Below are positions 19,876-28,384 of a stretch of DNA of 47,986 bases, one piece after another; position 1 is the first letter of the stretch; each line of letters begins with the position of its first letter. Under the pieces are notes generated by a model. That model was not told the origin of the DNA, ran no database searches, and saw only the letters and a list, made by a program, of their open reading frames with translations. Location of the stretch: IMG/VR virus record IMGVR_UViG_3300050821_002564, positions 1-47,986 of that record; one strand, 5' to 3'. The position numbers and the translations under genes were made by a program. This DNA comes from a virus.

Positions 19876-21944
19876 TGCCGGCGGATAGGCCAGATCGCGG
19901 GTGGCAACCCCCTGAGCAGGATGCCAAAGGCTCCGAGAAGATGGCGTGGATTAACGATGTCGTCTCGATGGGCGAGCAGTACAACGCCTCCCTCACGAGC
20001 GGCCGCGACATCGGCAAAGCCATTTCGATGATCTCGGGCAAGTTCATCGACCACCCCAGTCAGTCGCGCTCAACGCTTTCCATGAATCGGGAGAAGCGGG
20101 CCTTGCGGGAAGTCGTCGCGAACATTGCGGACATCCGCCCCGTCGATGGGTACTCCTCGGAGAATCCGGCGATTGCTGATTTTTTGGGGATGATGAATAA
20201 GACCTGGCACGCGGTTTACTTCGAGAGTAAATTTCCGAGGGCGTTCAAAAAGGCAACGCAGTGGCTGGTTGCGGGAGGGTTTTCGTTCGTCTCGCCCGTC
20301 TTCAGAAACGTCAGACTTCAGGCGAAATCGGCGCGCAGGATCGACTTCGATGTGTACTCCTGCAACGATGCCCTTCCCTTCCAGATGCCTGACGACAACA
20401 GCGTGCAGGGCGCCTATGTATGGACGCGGATTAAGTTCATGCCCGAGTACGAGGCGCACGCCAAGTTCCCCAAATTTCAGTCGAAGCTCCGTCCTGTCGC
20501 TCGGAGACGGTACAGCGGCAACGCAGCGAAGGACCGTATCTCCCTGGCGGAACGCTTCCGCGCCGGCGACGGTATGCCTTCGAACGGCAACTGGGCCGCG
20601 CAGATGGATGAGATTCGCTACACGACGGTCCGCGATCTGAGCGTCAATGACGGCAAGAAGCCAAGGCCGATGGGAAAGGCGGGAACGCTTGAGTCGTACG
20701 TCGTTCCGTTTCTTGGGCAGGAACTGCCGACCAATGAATTTGTGCAACCAGGAATAAGGAAGACGCGCAAGGCGACCGAAGAAGACTGTTTTCTCTACCC
20801 CAATCTTCGTTTGTTCGTGACGCAGACGGGGATGCAGGAGCCTCTCTTTGACGGGCCGTTCTGGGACTGGCACGGGATGCACCCGCTGGCGAGATTCTCC
20901 GCCGATGAGTGGCCGTGGGAACCGGGATATTCTCTCGCCGCGGATATTGAGTCGCTGGGCGCCGCACGCCAGGCGTTCATGAGGGGCCTGGACCAGACGG
21001 CGAAACAGAGATTCGATCCGGCGATGATGTACAACAAGGACGCCGGAATCCCCCGCAAGACGATGGAGAAGTTCGACCCGTACGAAGAGCGGGGACGTTT
21101 GGGCGTCGATGGCCCGGTGGACGACAAGGTGATGAAGACCTTGCTCCCTGAGGCGCTGCTCAATATCCCCGCGTGGGCGTTCGAGTGGATGAAGTCGCTG
21201 ACCGACGATGAGGATTACATGGTCGGGCTCGACGCTCTCAAGAACCTCGCGAAGGCGAAGATTGCCTCGGCGGACTCCGCGATTGAAAAGGCTCAGGAAG
21301 AAGCTGGCCCGATCGCTACGGACATCTCGCATGGTATGGAAGAGCCGATGGGCGATCTGATGGAGATGGTGCTCTACGACCTGCTCCAGTACTACCCCAC
21401 GGGTCGAATCATGCAGTATGTCGGGCCGGGTGGAGTCGCGAAGGAAATTATCGACTGGCAACCCGACTCTCTTGTGCCGTCGCATGGCTCGGATGAAGAC
21501 CCTGCCAATGGACCTTCGATTTATACCCGCATGGAGCGGGTCAAGACGTTCTGCCAGAACATCCACGCGCAGATTACGCCTGGGTCGCTGCACGGCGAAG
21601 TTCAGACCAAGCAGAAGTTGCTGGTGCTCCAGATGCAGCGCTCCGGGTTCATGATCGACTCCGAGACGGTCGCCAAGAATTGCGACTTGCCGAACTGGGG
21701 AACCTTGCCAGGCAACAGCATCCGCGAGAAGTGGGAAGCAGAGCAAAAACTGAAACTCGTCTTCGCGGAGAAACTGAAAGAACTGGCGACTGCGCTACAA
21801 CCCCAGGGTGCAAGTGGACCGCCGCAACCCGCGAACATGACAGGGAACCATGCTCAACCTGGAAGACCCCCAACGGGCAACAAGCCTGCCCACATGAAGA
21901 CCAAAGGCTCAGCTGAAGGGCAGAGAGTCGTGGTAGCTCACTAG
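19875..21944 (+). CDS. Portal protein (podovirus-type)
   Basis: 689 aa, ATG 19875. Position (TerL, one gene, portal, scaffold, capsid), length and composition match the large portals of P22-like podophages. It is a helical N-terminal half, a long segment of W/P/G-rich strands ('GPFWDWHGMHPLARFSADEW'), then a helical clip and stem ('IASADSAIEKAQEEAGPIAT') and a Pro/Gln-rich C-terminal tail after ~640. The dodecameric ring forms the DNA channel and docks the terminase. Assigned by context and architecture. Confidence 0.75.
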   Translation: MPADRPDRGWQPPEQDAKGSEKMAWINDVVSMGEQYNASLTSGRDIGKAISMISGKFIDHPSQSRSTLSMNREKRALREVVANIADIRPVDGYSSENPAIADFLGMMNKTWHAVYFESKFPRAFKKATQWLVAGGFSFVSPVFRNVRLQAKSARRIDFDVYSCNDALPFQMPDDNSVQGAYVWTRIKFMPEYEAHAKFPKFQSKLRPVARRRYSGNAAKDRISLAERFRAGDGMPSNGNWAAQMDEIRYTTVRDLSVNDGKKPRPMGKAGTLESYVVPFLGQELPTNEFVQPGIRKTRKATEEDCFLYPNLRLFVTQTGMQEPLFDGPFWDWHGMHPLARFSADEWPWEPGYSLAADIESLGAARQAFMRGLDQTAKQRFDPAMMYNKDAGIPRKTMEKFDPYEERGRLGVDGPVDDKVMKTLLPEALLNIPAWAFEWMKSLTDDEDYMVGLDALKNLAKAKIASADSAIEKAQEEAGPIATDISHGMEEPMGDLMEMVLYDLLQYYPTGRIMQYVGPGGVAKEIIDWQPDSLVPSHGSDEDPANGPSIYTRMERVKTFCQNIHAQITPGSLHGEVQTKQKLLVLQMQRSGFMIDSETVAKNCDLPNWGTLPGNSIREKWEAEQKLKLVFAEKLKELATALQPQGASGPPQPANMTGNHAQPGRPPTGNKPAHMKTKGSAEGQRVVVAH

Positions 21945-21953
21945 GAGAGAACG

Positions 21954-22184
21954 ATGGAATTTAAGCCTGAATTCGATGTCAAGACCCAGGGACACGCGAT
22001 TGCGAAGTACCTTGGCCCCAAGGATGACGCATCTCTGGCGCAGTTGCTGGCTTTCTTCCGCAAAGAGAAGTGGCGGGGACAACTCGTGCTGAATTACCCA
22101 GGGAACGGGGGCATGAACGACATCGTTTTCACCGAAGTGCGCCGCGCGACGGTGATCGAAAACGGCACTGCGGAAGGTTCCTGA
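21954..22184 (+). CDS. Small hypothetical protein
   Basis: 76 aa, ATG 21954 after GGAGAGAACG. Mixed helix and strand with 'LVLNYPGNGGMNDIVFTEVR'. Between portal and scaffold; unknown role. Confidence 0.55.
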   Translation: MEFKPEFDVKTQGHAIAKYLGPKDDASLAQLLAFFRKEKWRGQLVLNYPGNGGMNDIVFTEVRRATVIENGTAEGS

Positions 22185-22193
22185 ATAAAAAGG

Positions 22194-22222
22194 TTGACAC
22201 ACGGGCAACATTTTGTTGTATC
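22194..22222 (+). promoter_or_regulatory. Promoter ahead of the scaffold/capsid genes
   Basis: Consensus TTGACA at 22194-22199, with TGTATC at 22217 (17-bp spacer) or TATCTT at 22219 (19 bp). It lies in a 159-bp gap just after a gene end and before the capsid block, consistent with extra transcription of the most abundant virion genes. Confidence 0.55.
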
Positions 22223-22275
22223 TTCAAACCGAAGCGAGATTCTGGATCAGCGTCCTCTCGGATGATTTGAGACAT

Positions 22276-22310
22276 GGCTCAGGCATACGGCCTGGGCCGT
22301 TTGCTTTTGC
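22276..22310 (+). other. Leader hairpin between capsid promoter and first gene
   Basis: GGCTCAGGC (22276-22284), 5-nt loop, GCCTGGGCC (22290-22298): nine pairs with one G-U, then a broken T-run (GTTTGCTTTTGC). It lies downstream of the promoter at 22194, so it would be in the mRNA leader as an attenuator, a weak terminator or a stabilising hairpin. The arms resemble those of the terminator at 39313. Confidence 0.5.
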
Positions 22311-22343
22311 GATTAACAAATCCACACCGAGAGGAGCAACATC

Positions 22344-22457
22344 ATGGCAACTCACAAAGTGAAGCGTCACAAGGCCGCGAAAAAGGTCCACAGGGGTCTG
22401 AATATCCACGGCGGGTTCAAGTCGATGGAGCACAAAAAGGCGAAGCGCAAGCGGTAA
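22344..22457 (+). CDS. 37-aa strongly basic protein (basic microprotein 1)
   Basis: ATG 22344 behind GAGAGGAGC, TAA overlapping the next ATG. Lys/Arg/His make up close to half of the residues ('THKVKRHKAAKKVH', 'HKKAKRKR'). One of four such genes among the virion genes; DNA condensation or capsid interior binding is plausible but unproven. Confidence 0.6.
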   Translation: MATHKVKRHKAAKKVHRGLNIHGGFKSMEHKKAKRKR

Positions 22458-22702
22458 TGGCCACCCCTCCCCAAGTCGCGCCGCAGGCTGCTCCTCCACC
22501 GCAAGGTGGGGGAGGGTCTGCGACACCGACAGGGCAGATTCTTCAGTTGGTCGCCATTATCTCCAAAGCCTCCGATCAACTCGCCAAGGTGTTTCCTGCT
22601 TCCACACCGATGAGCAGCGCGATTCAGGATCAGCTTCAGCAGATTCAAAGCAAAATCTCCGAAACGCAAAGCCCACAACAGCCGCAGGCACCACCTATTT
22701 AG
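22457..22702 (+). CDS. Pro/Gln-rich small protein ahead of the scaffold
   Basis: 81 aa, ATG 22457 (TAATG overlap). Disordered Pro/Gln/Gly ends flank the helix 'ILQLVAIISKASDQLAKVF' and a coiled-coil-like 'AIQDQLQQIQSKISET'. Possibly a minor head protein. The open frame upstream runs through the leader hairpin and is not used. Confidence 0.5.
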   Translation: MATPPQVAPQAAPPPQGGGGSATPTGQILQLVAIISKASDQLAKVFPASTPMSSAIQDQLQQIQSKISETQSPQQPQAPPI

Positions 22703-22714
22703 CGAGGAGCAAAC

Positions 22715-23506
22715 ATGCCAACAATTGCCGAAGTTCTGAAAGCCGAAGGCGTGAGCGACGAGGACGCGAAGGTTCTCATCGACAACCCGAAATTTTCCTT
22801 GGTCCTGGAGTCCTTTCGCCAGAAGGCGGAGGCGGGCGAGACGGCTTTTCAGCGGGCAACGCAACTCGAAGCGGACATGAAGCGGTTCAATGCGGAAACC
22901 GTCATTCCGTACGGCCTGAAGGCCGACCAGAAGGTAGCGGCCGCCGAAGCGGAACTGGCCAAACACCGCGCCTACCTGAAGTCCATGAAGGACCAGGGCT
23001 ACGATATTCCCGATGCGTATCTCGCGGGACCGACCGAACCGCCCAAAGTTGAACCCTCCCCCACAACCGATGCGTGGAAAGACGATGTGGCCAACGCCGC
23101 CAAAGCGAACATGGCTTTGATTTCGATGTCGGAAAAGGCCCGCGATCTGCTGGGACACGGCCTTGACGTGGAGCAGGAGTACGAAGACTTCGGCAAGAAT
23201 CGCCGCCCCAACGAGAATCTGCGGTCCTACATAGACCGCAAGTACGACCTCACGGCCAAGGAAAACGAGCGCAAGGCCAAAGAGAAGTCGGACTACGAAG
23301 AGAAGTTGCGGAAAGAGGGTGAGGAGCGGTACGCGAAACTCCACCCGAAATCCGAGAGCCCCGACCTGGCCACGCCGCGGTCGAGCAAGCACGACAAGTT
23401 TGAGAACATTGCCAAGGAGCGTCAGAACTCATGGCAGACCGTGCAGGGCCGCGAAGAAGCGACTCGCGCACGGCAGGAAAAGTACCGCGATCTTTTGGTC
23501 CAGTAA
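22715..23506 (+). CDS. Scaffolding protein (probable)
   Basis: 263 aa, ATG 22715 after GCGAGGAGC, directly upstream of the major capsid gene. Acidic N-terminal helix, long charged helices ('RKAKEKSDYEEKLRKEGEER') and a basic C-terminal helix, which is the usual scaffold layout of a coiled coil with a capsid-binding tail. A short Pro-rich linker sits near residue 110. Called by position and composition. Confidence 0.65.
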   Translation: MPTIAEVLKAEGVSDEDAKVLIDNPKFSLVLESFRQKAEAGETAFQRATQLEADMKRFNAETVIPYGLKADQKVAAAEAELAKHRAYLKSMKDQGYDIPDAYLAGPTEPPKVEPSPTTDAWKDDVANAAKANMALISMSEKARDLLGHGLDVEQEYEDFGKNRRPNENLRSYIDRKYDLTAKENERKAKEKSDYEEKLRKEGEERYAKLHPKSESPDLATPRSSKHDKFENIAKERQNSWQTVQGREEATRARQEKYRDLLVQ

Positions 23507-23522
23507 GCACAGGAGATAAGTC

Positions 23523-24710
23523 ATGCCCGATCCGACCTTCAATGGCGACATCCAGGCCAGCACGTTCAACGATTACATCGCTGATGTTGCCTACGACAAC
23601 TGGTTTGTCGAAACCGCGTACCAGCAGCACATGCGGGCGATTGGCGCGGTAGACCCGTTCACCGGCGGCAAGCTGATGGAGGAACCCTTCATCATGGGTT
23701 CGCCGGCGGCGGGTGCTGCGGCTCCTGGCACCAACTTTGAAATCGAGCATGTCCAGCAACTCGCTGCGATGGCCTTCCCGCCTCGCCTCTACACCTCGCG
23801 GGATATGTTCGAGACGTTCTCCCTCCAGGTGCAGAACAAGGGGCCGAACGCTCGGATCAAACTGAAGGACTTGTACTACCGCAACGCGGTGGCCGCCATC
23901 TCCACGAACGTCGAAGTCGACTGCTACTGGCACGGCCAGGCCGCGATTTCGGGGCAGGTTGCCAGCAACCGCACGAACAACACCGACGGCATGGCGGAAG
24001 CTCTGAACGACGGCAAGAACAACTCCTGGCAGGGCGATGTGTTCGTGAACTACGGAGCGCAGGTTCGCAACGGTGCCATCCAGAACGCGAACAACTCGAT
24101 TCCCGTGTTCCTCGGCAACCCCGATGGCACGGCGGGTTCGATCAGCGTGCGCGCCCTCATCAACTTCCTCGTGCGCCAGCGCAAATTCTGCGGTGGCCGT
24201 TCGCCGGAAATCACCATCACCACGCCGAACGGCTGGTCGTATATTCTGTCAGCCCTTCAGACGCAGCAGCAGTTCACGACCGGATGGGAGAAATACTCGT
24301 TCAAGTCGCTGCCCACTGTGCCTGACACGGAAGGCATCGCGTTCCTCGGGACCGTGATTTACGACGACATCCTGACGCCGGGTGCGGCATGGGGAGCGGA
24401 TTTCCCGACTTCCTACATCACGACTTCGAACCTGACTTCCACGTTCACGTCAGCCTCGACTGCTACGGGGACGACCAGCCCCTCCCAGTTGCCCGCCTCG
24501 ACCACGATCACGGTGGGCGAGACGCTGTGGGCACTCACGGGACGGGCATGGAAGTTCCGCCCGACCGACGACCCGGACTTCCTCTTCGGGGCGCGCGAGA
24601 ATCAGGTTTACAACAACAACACGAACGATGCCTTCCTGCTCAATCTCGGCATCAACGTGTACTCGCCCAGCCCGAGAATGTCGGGACAGGCGTATGGATT
24701 TAATGGTTGA
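23523..24710 (+). CDS. Major capsid protein
   Basis: 395 aa, ATG 23523 with AGGAGATAAGTC. Follows the scaffold, has a well-ordered alpha/beta composition and typical length for an HK97-fold coat. A Thr/Ser-rich stretch at ~300-325 looks like a surface loop insertion. C-terminal 'LWALTGRAWKFRPTDDPDFL' is the last structured part. No cleaved delta-domain is evident. Function assigned by gene order. Confidence 0.75.
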   Translation: MPDPTFNGDIQASTFNDYIADVAYDNWFVETAYQQHMRAIGAVDPFTGGKLMEEPFIMGSPAAGAAAPGTNFEIEHVQQLAAMAFPPRLYTSRDMFETFSLQVQNKGPNARIKLKDLYYRNAVAAISTNVEVDCYWHGQAAISGQVASNRTNNTDGMAEALNDGKNNSWQGDVFVNYGAQVRNGAIQNANNSIPVFLGNPDGTAGSISVRALINFLVRQRKFCGGRSPEITITTPNGWSYILSALQTQQQFTTGWEKYSFKSLPTVPDTEGIAFLGTVIYDDILTPGAAWGADFPTSYITTSNLTSTFTSASTATGTTSPSQLPASTTITVGETLWALTGRAWKFRPTDDPDFLFGARENQVYNNNTNDAFLLNLGINVYSPSPRMSGQAYGFNG

Positions 24711-24740
24711 AGCTGTTCTGAAACAAGGAGATAGATCGCT

Positions 24741-25580
24741 ATGTCACGCACAGTAGTGGGGTTCATCCCTTCCGGGTATCTGAACAGCGCAGCGAGTGCG
24801 TCTCCGTCAGGTTCGACGGACGCGGAAACAGGGTTGCCGATTAACACTGGCCTGGTGGTCGGAGCGTTCACGGAGTACGGAGACGGCTCCGCTCTCCTGT
24901 ACACCAACCCCAAGAACGGTCAGTTGACCTCCATCGTCCAGGTCACGGCTGGCTCGGGCATGACCGCCGGGACGTACACGCTGACCATCGGCGCCCCGCC
25001 CGCTGGGGGGACGCAGGCTGTCGGCTCTGTCGTCGTCACCGCGACGGGCCTGACCAGTTACGCGTTCACCAATGTCGGCTCGGGCTATACCGCGCCGCCC
25101 GCCGTTTCGATCAGCGGAACCGGGGGCACTACGATCATCCTGGCCTCGACCATCGGCTTGCCGCTCTACAGCGGCACCTACGAATGGGGTCAGCTGGACT
25201 CCGCCATCACTGGTCTGGTTCCTGTGGGAACGCCGCTGTTCTGGTTGCAGACGGCGACCGGAAAAGTGGTCACGACCACTTCGACCGCGGATGTCAACTC
25301 GCCCGACTTTGCTGGCTGGAGCATCGACCCCAACTTTGGCGCCGCTCTCCCGTATGCGTTCTTCCAGCGCAACGGTGCAGGTTTCCTGCTCTTCGGAGCG
25401 ACTGGCTTCCCGGCCGCGTATGGCGTGGTGGTCAACTTTGTTCCGGGAACCGCAGACTTCACATCCCTGGCTTCGGGAACTCTCACCGTCACGCAGTCCA
25501 CGGTGGGGTATTCTCTGGCTACCGGGACCACGGGCACAGCGTGCCTGTGCCGCGTTACCTGGCCGATTGCGAGGTTCTAA
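24741..25580 (+). CDS. Head decoration or fibre-like beta protein
   Basis: 279 aa, ATG 24741 after AAGGAG. Rich in Gly, Thr, Ala and Ser. Contains 'GSGYTAPPAVSISGTGG', a beta motif repeated in many phage surface proteins. Placed right behind the major capsid protein, so a capsid decoration protein is likely. No catalytic motif. Confidence 0.55.
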   Translation: MSRTVVGFIPSGYLNSAASASPSGSTDAETGLPINTGLVVGAFTEYGDGSALLYTNPKNGQLTSIVQVTAGSGMTAGTYTLTIGAPPAGGTQAVGSVVVTATGLTSYAFTNVGSGYTAPPAVSISGTGGTTIILASTIGLPLYSGTYEWGQLDSAITGLVPVGTPLFWLQTATGKVVTTTSTADVNSPDFAGWSIDPNFGAALPYAFFQRNGAGFLLFGATGFPAAYGVVVNFVPGTADFTSLASGTLTVTQSTVGYSLATGTTGTACLCRVTWPIARF

Positions 25581-26786
25581 ATGTCCGACACGCAGCTTGA
25601 TTCATTCCCGATTGGCGCAGGCAAGTTTCTTCCGGTAGATCATACCGGGCCTGCGTCCTACACGGCTGGCGGGGAAACGCTCGGCGTGGTCAACAACATG
25701 ACCGGGATCGCCATCAAGGGCCTGGGCTCGCTGGACATGGTGCTCGGCTCCGGCAACGCGTCCCTGAGCGGCAACTACATCGTCCAGGCGCAACAGACAG
25801 GCCTGGGCAACCGCAAGACGTGGAAGCTCCTGTGGTTCAATGCCGTCGCTGGTTTGGCAGACGCAGGGGTTCCGCTGGGGCTGGGAACGCTTTCGAGCGC
25901 GGCCACGCAATCGACCTACACCTCCGCTGGTCTTCTGACCGTGGTGGGGGCGAACTCGCTCAAGGCTGGCAACTTCATCGTTCTGTCGAACGGGACTTCC
26001 GGCGCGGGCATTATCTTCGACGGCATGATCGTCCAGGTAGCCACGGCAACTGCGACGGGATACACCGTCAACGTCGGGCAGATGTCTTCGCTGAATTACA
26101 CCATCGCGACGGACACGCTGAAGTATCAGGTGGTGCAGACCGCAACCAACAATCTCATGTACGGCCTGCCGCTGGCGTCTCCGATTACCGGAGTGCTGGC
26201 GACCGCAAATCTTCTGACCATCACCCAGGCTAATGCGCTGGTTCCGGGGCAATTCGTGTACCTCAACGGCCCATTCAAGACGGCCAGCGTTTACGCCCTC
26301 GGCGCTGTCGTGCAGGTTGCCACGGCTACCTCAACGGGCTGGACGGCCAACTGGCAAGGTACGATCATTGCGCAGACCTCCGGCGAAGTCGCTGTTGCCT
26401 CTCTGCTGGTGACGAACGGCGAGGCTCCTGTAACCACAGGTCTTTTCTCGACAATCACCAACTCGGTTGGCACGGCAACCTCGGGAACTGTGGCTGGGCT
26501 GCTGACCATGACATCGCAGAACAACTGGGCGGCGGGGAATATCCTCGTCATTCAGGGGCTGACGACCAATACCAAACTGGACGGCTCCCTAGGTCCGGTG
26601 ATTTCCACGTCGTTGTCTCCGACCGTGTTCAAGATCAACACCTATTCCGCGGCGGCTTCGACGGCCTCAGAAGCGTCGGGGACCGCAGCATTGCTCGTGA
26701 CAGGTTCAGCCACAGGCGCAGGAGACGTGGCGGCCGGCACCAACCTTTCCGGTGAGACGGTACGGCTGGCGTACATCGGGAAATAG
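25581..26786 (+). CDS. Three-repeat capsid-associated beta protein
   Basis: 401 aa starting directly after the previous stop. Three related ~95-residue units begin at about residues 116, 209 and 305, each opening (A)GLLT or ANLLT, then an Asn/Ala-rich strand, '(A/P)G(N/Q)(F/I)', and closing with a strand and Thr-rich turn. A compact N-terminal part precedes them ('FPIGAGKFLPVDHTGPASY'). Probably a surface or decoration protein made by domain duplication. Ends before a clear terminator. Confidence 0.55.
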   Translation: MSDTQLDSFPIGAGKFLPVDHTGPASYTAGGETLGVVNNMTGIAIKGLGSLDMVLGSGNASLSGNYIVQAQQTGLGNRKTWKLLWFNAVAGLADAGVPLGLGTLSSAATQSTYTSAGLLTVVGANSLKAGNFIVLSNGTSGAGIIFDGMIVQVATATATGYTVNVGQMSSLNYTIATDTLKYQVVQTATNNLMYGLPLASPITGVLATANLLTITQANALVPGQFVYLNGPFKTASVYALGAVVQVATATSTGWTANWQGTIIAQTSGEVAVASLLVTNGEAPVTTGLFSTITNSVGTATSGTVAGLLTMTSQNNWAAGNILVIQGLTTNTKLDGSLGPVISTSLSPTVFKINTYSAAASTASEASGTAALLVTGSATGAGDVAAGTNLSGETVRLAYIGK

Positions 26787-26809
26787 AGTTTCGTTGCCGT
26801 AAGCCAGGG

Positions 26810-26833
26810 GCGGGGCATAACAGCCCCGCTTTT
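26810..26833 (+). terminator. Rho-independent terminator after the capsid block
   Basis: GCGGGGC (26810-26816), loop ATAACA, GCCCCGC (26823-26829), then TTTT. Seven G-C-rich pairs, 24 bp beyond the preceding stop. The next gene has its own strong ribosome site (AAGGAGGG) immediately after. Confidence 0.8.
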
Positions 26834-26854
26834 GGTGTTTATAAGGAGGGAAAG

Positions 26855-26965
26855 ATGCAGCACAAAATCAGGGAAGACAAGACCCAACTGAAAGTCAAGG
26901 CGGGGAAGATTCACACAGCGATGGGCAAGAAGAAGTTCTCGAAGAAGATCGCTCGGAAGAGGTAA
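26855..26965 (+). CDS. 36-aa basic protein (basic microprotein 2)
   Basis: ATG 26855 with AAGGAGGG upstream. Lys-rich throughout, ending 'MGKKKFSKKIARKR'. Resembles microprotein 1 in composition, not in sequence. First gene after the terminator. Confidence 0.6.
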   Translation: MQHKIREDKTQLKVKAGKIHTAMGKKKFSKKIARKR

Positions 26966-26968
26966 GAC

Positions 26969-27982
26969 GTGTCTCTCGCTACGATGGTGGCAGAACTAAG
27001 AGGCGCCGTGCCCAAGTACTCGTCTCTGCTGGCGAGAACGCATATCCGTGACGCATGGCACGACCTCCAGAACATGCGGGGCTGGTCGTTTCAGTTGTCA
27101 CAGAGTGGCGTCGGAACTCCGGGGCTGGTTAATCAGGGAAGCGTCACGGTCGCGTTTGGATCTCCCACGGTGACAGCGGACTCTGTGGCGACGGCGGCAT
27201 GGGCCACCGTGGGGCAGTACGGTTCTCTGCTGACGCAGCGGCAGTTTCGCGTGGGGCAGAGCACCATCTACAACATCATCGACTACACCGCTCCTGTGTC
27301 CCCGGCGATCTACGCCACGCTGACGCTCGACCGCCCCTACATCGACACGGGAACTGGCTCGGGCCAGGGCTATTCGATCTACCAGTGCTACTACCCCGTC
27401 CCGGTGCAGAATTTCGAGGCGTGGGAATCTTTCGTGGATGTCAACAACGCGATTGATCTGTGCGCGGGCAACGCGAAGAAGTACCGCGACTTTGCCGACC
27501 AGTTCGATCCGCAGCGGCAAATCTTCGCCAATCCCGGCACGCTGATTCCGTTCCAAACAGACACCCGCCCAGGCTCATCGACGTTCGGCTGGATGATGTA
27601 CGAGCTCTATCCCCAGCCGCAGAGCCAGTTCGCCTATCAGACCTGGTACTCGTGGATGGGGCCGGACCTCGTGAATCCCACAGACACGCTGCCCTTCCCG
27701 ATCACGGAGCATCTGGTGCGGACGCTGGCGCGCGTCAAAGCCTATGAGTGGGCAGAGGCAAACAAAGACCCGGCGAATCCCCGTGGACAGGGCGCAGACT
27801 GGCGCTTCCTGATGGGAGCGGCAGAGGAGCAGGGGAAGGCGCAGTTGAAGGAAATCCGCTCTCTCGACCGCGACCGCTACGATGCCTGGTACTCCGTGAT
27901 GACGCGGGTGCAGGGCTACGGCTATCCGGCCACCTTCAATCCCCAGACGGGCCTGGTGAGCGCGAACAACACGCTGATGTAG
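26969..27982 (+). CDS. Head-tail/tail accessory protein (probable)
   Basis: 337 aa from GTG 26969 (AGAGG upstream); ATG 26984 is an alternative. N-terminal 'LRGAVPKYSSLLARTHIRDA' reads as a helical bundle like podophage head-tail adaptors, and the middle and C-terminal parts mix beta and helix ('DYTAPVSPAIYATLTLDRPY'). Position just beyond the capsid and composition suggest a portal-ring or tail-tube adaptor similar in role to P22 gp4. Uncertain. Confidence 0.5.
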   Translation: MSLATMVAELRGAVPKYSSLLARTHIRDAWHDLQNMRGWSFQLSQSGVGTPGLVNQGSVTVAFGSPTVTADSVATAAWATVGQYGSLLTQRQFRVGQSTIYNIIDYTAPVSPAIYATLTLDRPYIDTGTGSGQGYSIYQCYYPVPVQNFEAWESFVDVNNAIDLCAGNAKKYRDFADQFDPQRQIFANPGTLIPFQTDTRPGSSTFGWMMYELYPQPQSQFAYQTWYSWMGPDLVNPTDTLPFPITEHLVRTLARVKAYEWAEANKDPANPRGQGADWRFLMGAAEEQGKAQLKEIRSLDRDRYDAWYSVMTRVQGYGYPATFNPQTGLVSANNTLM

Positions 27983-27990
27983 GAGGAGTC

Positions 27991-28191
27991 ATGGCGAAGC
28001 GGATGCAGAAGGTGAACGCGACAATCAGGGCTAAAGGCACGAAAGGGAAGTTGCGGCGTCGTCTGCATGTAAAACCCGGCCAGAAGATTCCCGCAAAGAA
28101 GTTGGCGAAAGCCGCTCACTCCTCGAATCCAGAGGAGCGCAAAGAAGCGAATCTCGCCAAGGTGTTCAAGCGCGCAAGGAAGCGCGGATGA
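27991..28191 (+). CDS. Basic protein of the 'GQKIPAKKLAKA' phage family (basic microprotein 3)
   Basis: 66 aa, ATG 27991 after AGGAGGAG. 'GKLRRRLHVKPGQKIPAKKL' then 'AKVFKRARKRG' matches a recurrent small Lys-rich phage protein with a LHV-x-PGQKIP(A)KKL core. Often near virion genes; role unknown, probably nucleic-acid or capsid binding. Confidence 0.65.
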   Translation: MAKRMQKVNATIRAKGTKGKLRRRLHVKPGQKIPAKKLAKAAHSSNPEERKEANLAKVFKRARKRG

Positions 28192-28228
28192 ATCCCATCG
28201 AATTTTGGCTGGAGTGCGTGGAGGAGCG

Positions 28229-28384
28229 ATGCCGACAGAACATTTCAAATCGGAAGAGGCTTACCGTAAATCACGGGCGTACACTCACATCCACGGGATC
28301 AAAACGCACGCGAAAAAGGTGTGCATCAAGGGCAAATGCCACGACGTAAAACACGGCAGGAAGAAGCCAGCGAGAAAGCGATAG
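28229..28384 (+). CDS. 51-aa basic Cys-bearing protein (basic microprotein 4)
   Basis: ATG 28229 behind GGAGGAGCG; an overlapping frame from 28188 was rejected because it lacks that site. Contains 'HIHGIKTHAKKVCIKGKCHD' and ends 'HGRKKPARKR'. Lys/Arg/His-rich like the other three, with two Cys. Confidence 0.55.
   Translation: MPTEHFKSEEAYRKSRAYTHIHGIKTHAKKVCIKGKCHDVKHGRKKPARKR

Noticed and set aside
18224-21746. Long antisense open frames (464 and 558 aa) opposite terminase and portal
   Set aside because: They are Arg/His/Leu-rich mirror frames caused by GC-rich codon use, have no ribosome sites, and lie fully inside convincing sense genes.
28188-28367. Alternative ORF overlapping basic microprotein 4
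   Set aside because: It has an ATGA overlap with the previous gene but no ribosome site as good as GGAGGAGCG at 28229, and its composition is Arg/Thr scramble.
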